DNA from: Humibacter sp. RRB41
GTDB lineage: Bacteria > Actinomycetota > Actinomycetes > Actinomycetales > Microbacteriaceae
Assembly: GCF_022761015.1 (NCBI RefSeq)
Contig: NZ_JAKWJQ010000002.1
Span: 372,001-436,000 of the forward strand
DNA length: 64,000 nt
Direction of reading: 5' to 3'
Below, piece after piece: positions 63,471 to 64,000 of this stretch; the stretch's first letter is position 1; the number at the start of each line of letters is the position of its first letter. The notes under the pieces are model-generated. The model saw only the letters and a list, made by a program, of their open reading frames with translations, had not been told where the DNA came from and did not search any database. The position numbers were made by a program, and so were the translations under genes.

Positions 63471-64000
63471 TCACTGCACGATCACGAAATCCCACGGATC
63501 GGTGCGGAGCTCGCTGACCTCGATGCGAACCTCCGGAAGCGTGTGACGCAACTTATCGGCAGCTGTGTCGAGCCATACCCACTCCGCCGCCCAGTGCGAG
63601 ACGTCGATCAGGGCCGGACCGCCTGAGATGCGTGCCTGCTCGAGGGCCTCCGACGCCGGATGGTGGCGCAGGTCCGACGTGATGTACACATCGGAATCGA
63701 CGACATCCGGCTCACCGAGGAAGGCATCTCCTGCACCACCGCAGAGCGCCACCTTGGTGACAGGCCTGGCGTAGTCACCAGCGACACGGATGCCCGTGGC
63801 CGTCGCGGGAAGAATGTCGGCGAGGGCGCGCGCGAGGTGGCCGAGCGTCGTCGGCTCGGGCATCCTGCCGACCCGGCCCAGTCCGGACGTCGCGTCAGTG
63901 CCTGGGACGATCGGCCTGGCATCGAGAAGGCCCAGGTGGGAGGCGAGCACATCGGAGACCCCGTCGGGAACGACGTCGGCGTTCGTGTGGGCCGTCACGA
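63471..64000 (-). CDS. Nif3-like dinuclear metal centre protein (C-terminal part, cut by window edge)
   Basis: The last 176 codons or so of a Nif3/YbgI-family protein, whose N-terminal part lies past the right edge. Visible blocks are VTAHTNADVVPDGVSDVLA with a metal-ligand histidine, VALCGGAGDAFL, SDVYITSDLRHHPASEA and ALIDVSHWAAEWVWL. Members form hexamers with two metals; some have GTP cyclohydrolase activity reported, but the general role is unclear. The stop at 63471 is followed by in-frame hexapeptide-coding repeats. Confidence 0.92.
   Translation of the reverse strand, partial: VTAHTNADVVPDGVSDVLASHLGLLDARPIVPGTDATSGLGRVGRMPEPTTLGHLARALADILPATATGIRVAGDYARPVTKVALCGGAGDAFLGEPDVVDSDVYITSDLRHHPASEALEQARISGGPALIDVSHWAAEWVWLDTAADKLRHTLPEVRIEVSELRTDPWDFVIVQ

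Overview
The window is a gene-dense, high-GC bacterial chromosome segment that reads as core genome of an actinomycete, most likely a Microbacteriaceae member (Leifsonia-like). The evidence is the set of actinobacterial genes (SepH, DUF3000, DUF3093, DUF3159, DUF3710, DUF4191, DUF4193), a canonical four-part GlnR box before glnA, a polyphosphate glucokinase, the glnA1/glnA2/glnE group, many GTG/TTG starts with GTGA or ATGA stop-start overlaps, and many leaderless promoters. I see no prophage, insertion sequence or CRISPR array.

Layout. 1-5.1 kb (minus): ruvC-ruvA-ruvB-yajC, the yebC-type regulator and pdxS-pdxT (PLP synthesis), with pdxY divergent. 6-8.6 kb: HIT hydrolase and thrS. 8.7-9.3 kb: four tRNA genes (Val-GAC, Cys, Gly, Val-CAC). 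9.4-16.5 kb: amt, zapE, a rhodanese plus sufE pair, a membrane-anchored hydrolase, DUF3000 and RNase D. 16.6-25 kb: fadA-fadB beta-oxidation pair, dxs and acnA. 25-30 kb: dut-DUF3710-DUF3159, DUF3093, DUF4193, sepH and a phosphodiesterase. 30-35.3 kb: convergent topoisomerase IV genes parC and parE. 35.4-41.5 kb: sigA followed on the same strand by a five-gene unit (see below). 41.8-50.2 kb: MFS transporter, PAC2 protein, pepA, lpdA, sucB-type E2 and a membrane pseudokinase. 50.3-53.1 kb: lipB-lipA, DUF4191 and RDD protein. 53.1-59.3 kb: glnA1 with GlnR box, glnE and glnA2. 59.3-64 kb: panB, a small SPOR-like protein, map, ppgK, RNase P RNA, a coiled-coil protein with a lost zinc ribbon, and the C-terminal end of a Nif3-family gene.

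The most striking region is 35370-40185. Directly behind the primary sigma factor, with start codons overlapping or abutting the preceding stops, lie a CofE-like amide ligase, two alanine-racemase-family proteins that are each missing what the other keeps (one has the PLP lysine but no catalytic tyrosine loop; the other has the tyrosine and MDQ motif but a truncated barrel with Arg in place of Lys), an EctB-type diaminobutyrate aminotransferase with no ectoine genes nearby, and an ATP-grasp ligase. I infer an obligate heterodimeric racemase, and a pathway that makes a diamino acid (probably 2,4-diaminobutyrate), racemises it and attaches it by amide ligation. The D-diaminobutyrate cross-bridge of group-B peptidoglycan, a hallmark of many Microbacteriaceae, is the most attractive product. 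This is inference from sequence and context.

The window also joins several themes of central metabolism: nitrogen assimilation (amt, glnA1, glnA2, glnE), lipoate-dependent 2-oxoacid oxidation (lpdA, E2, lipB, lipA) and the TCA cycle (acnA, with a palindromic operator on its promoter).
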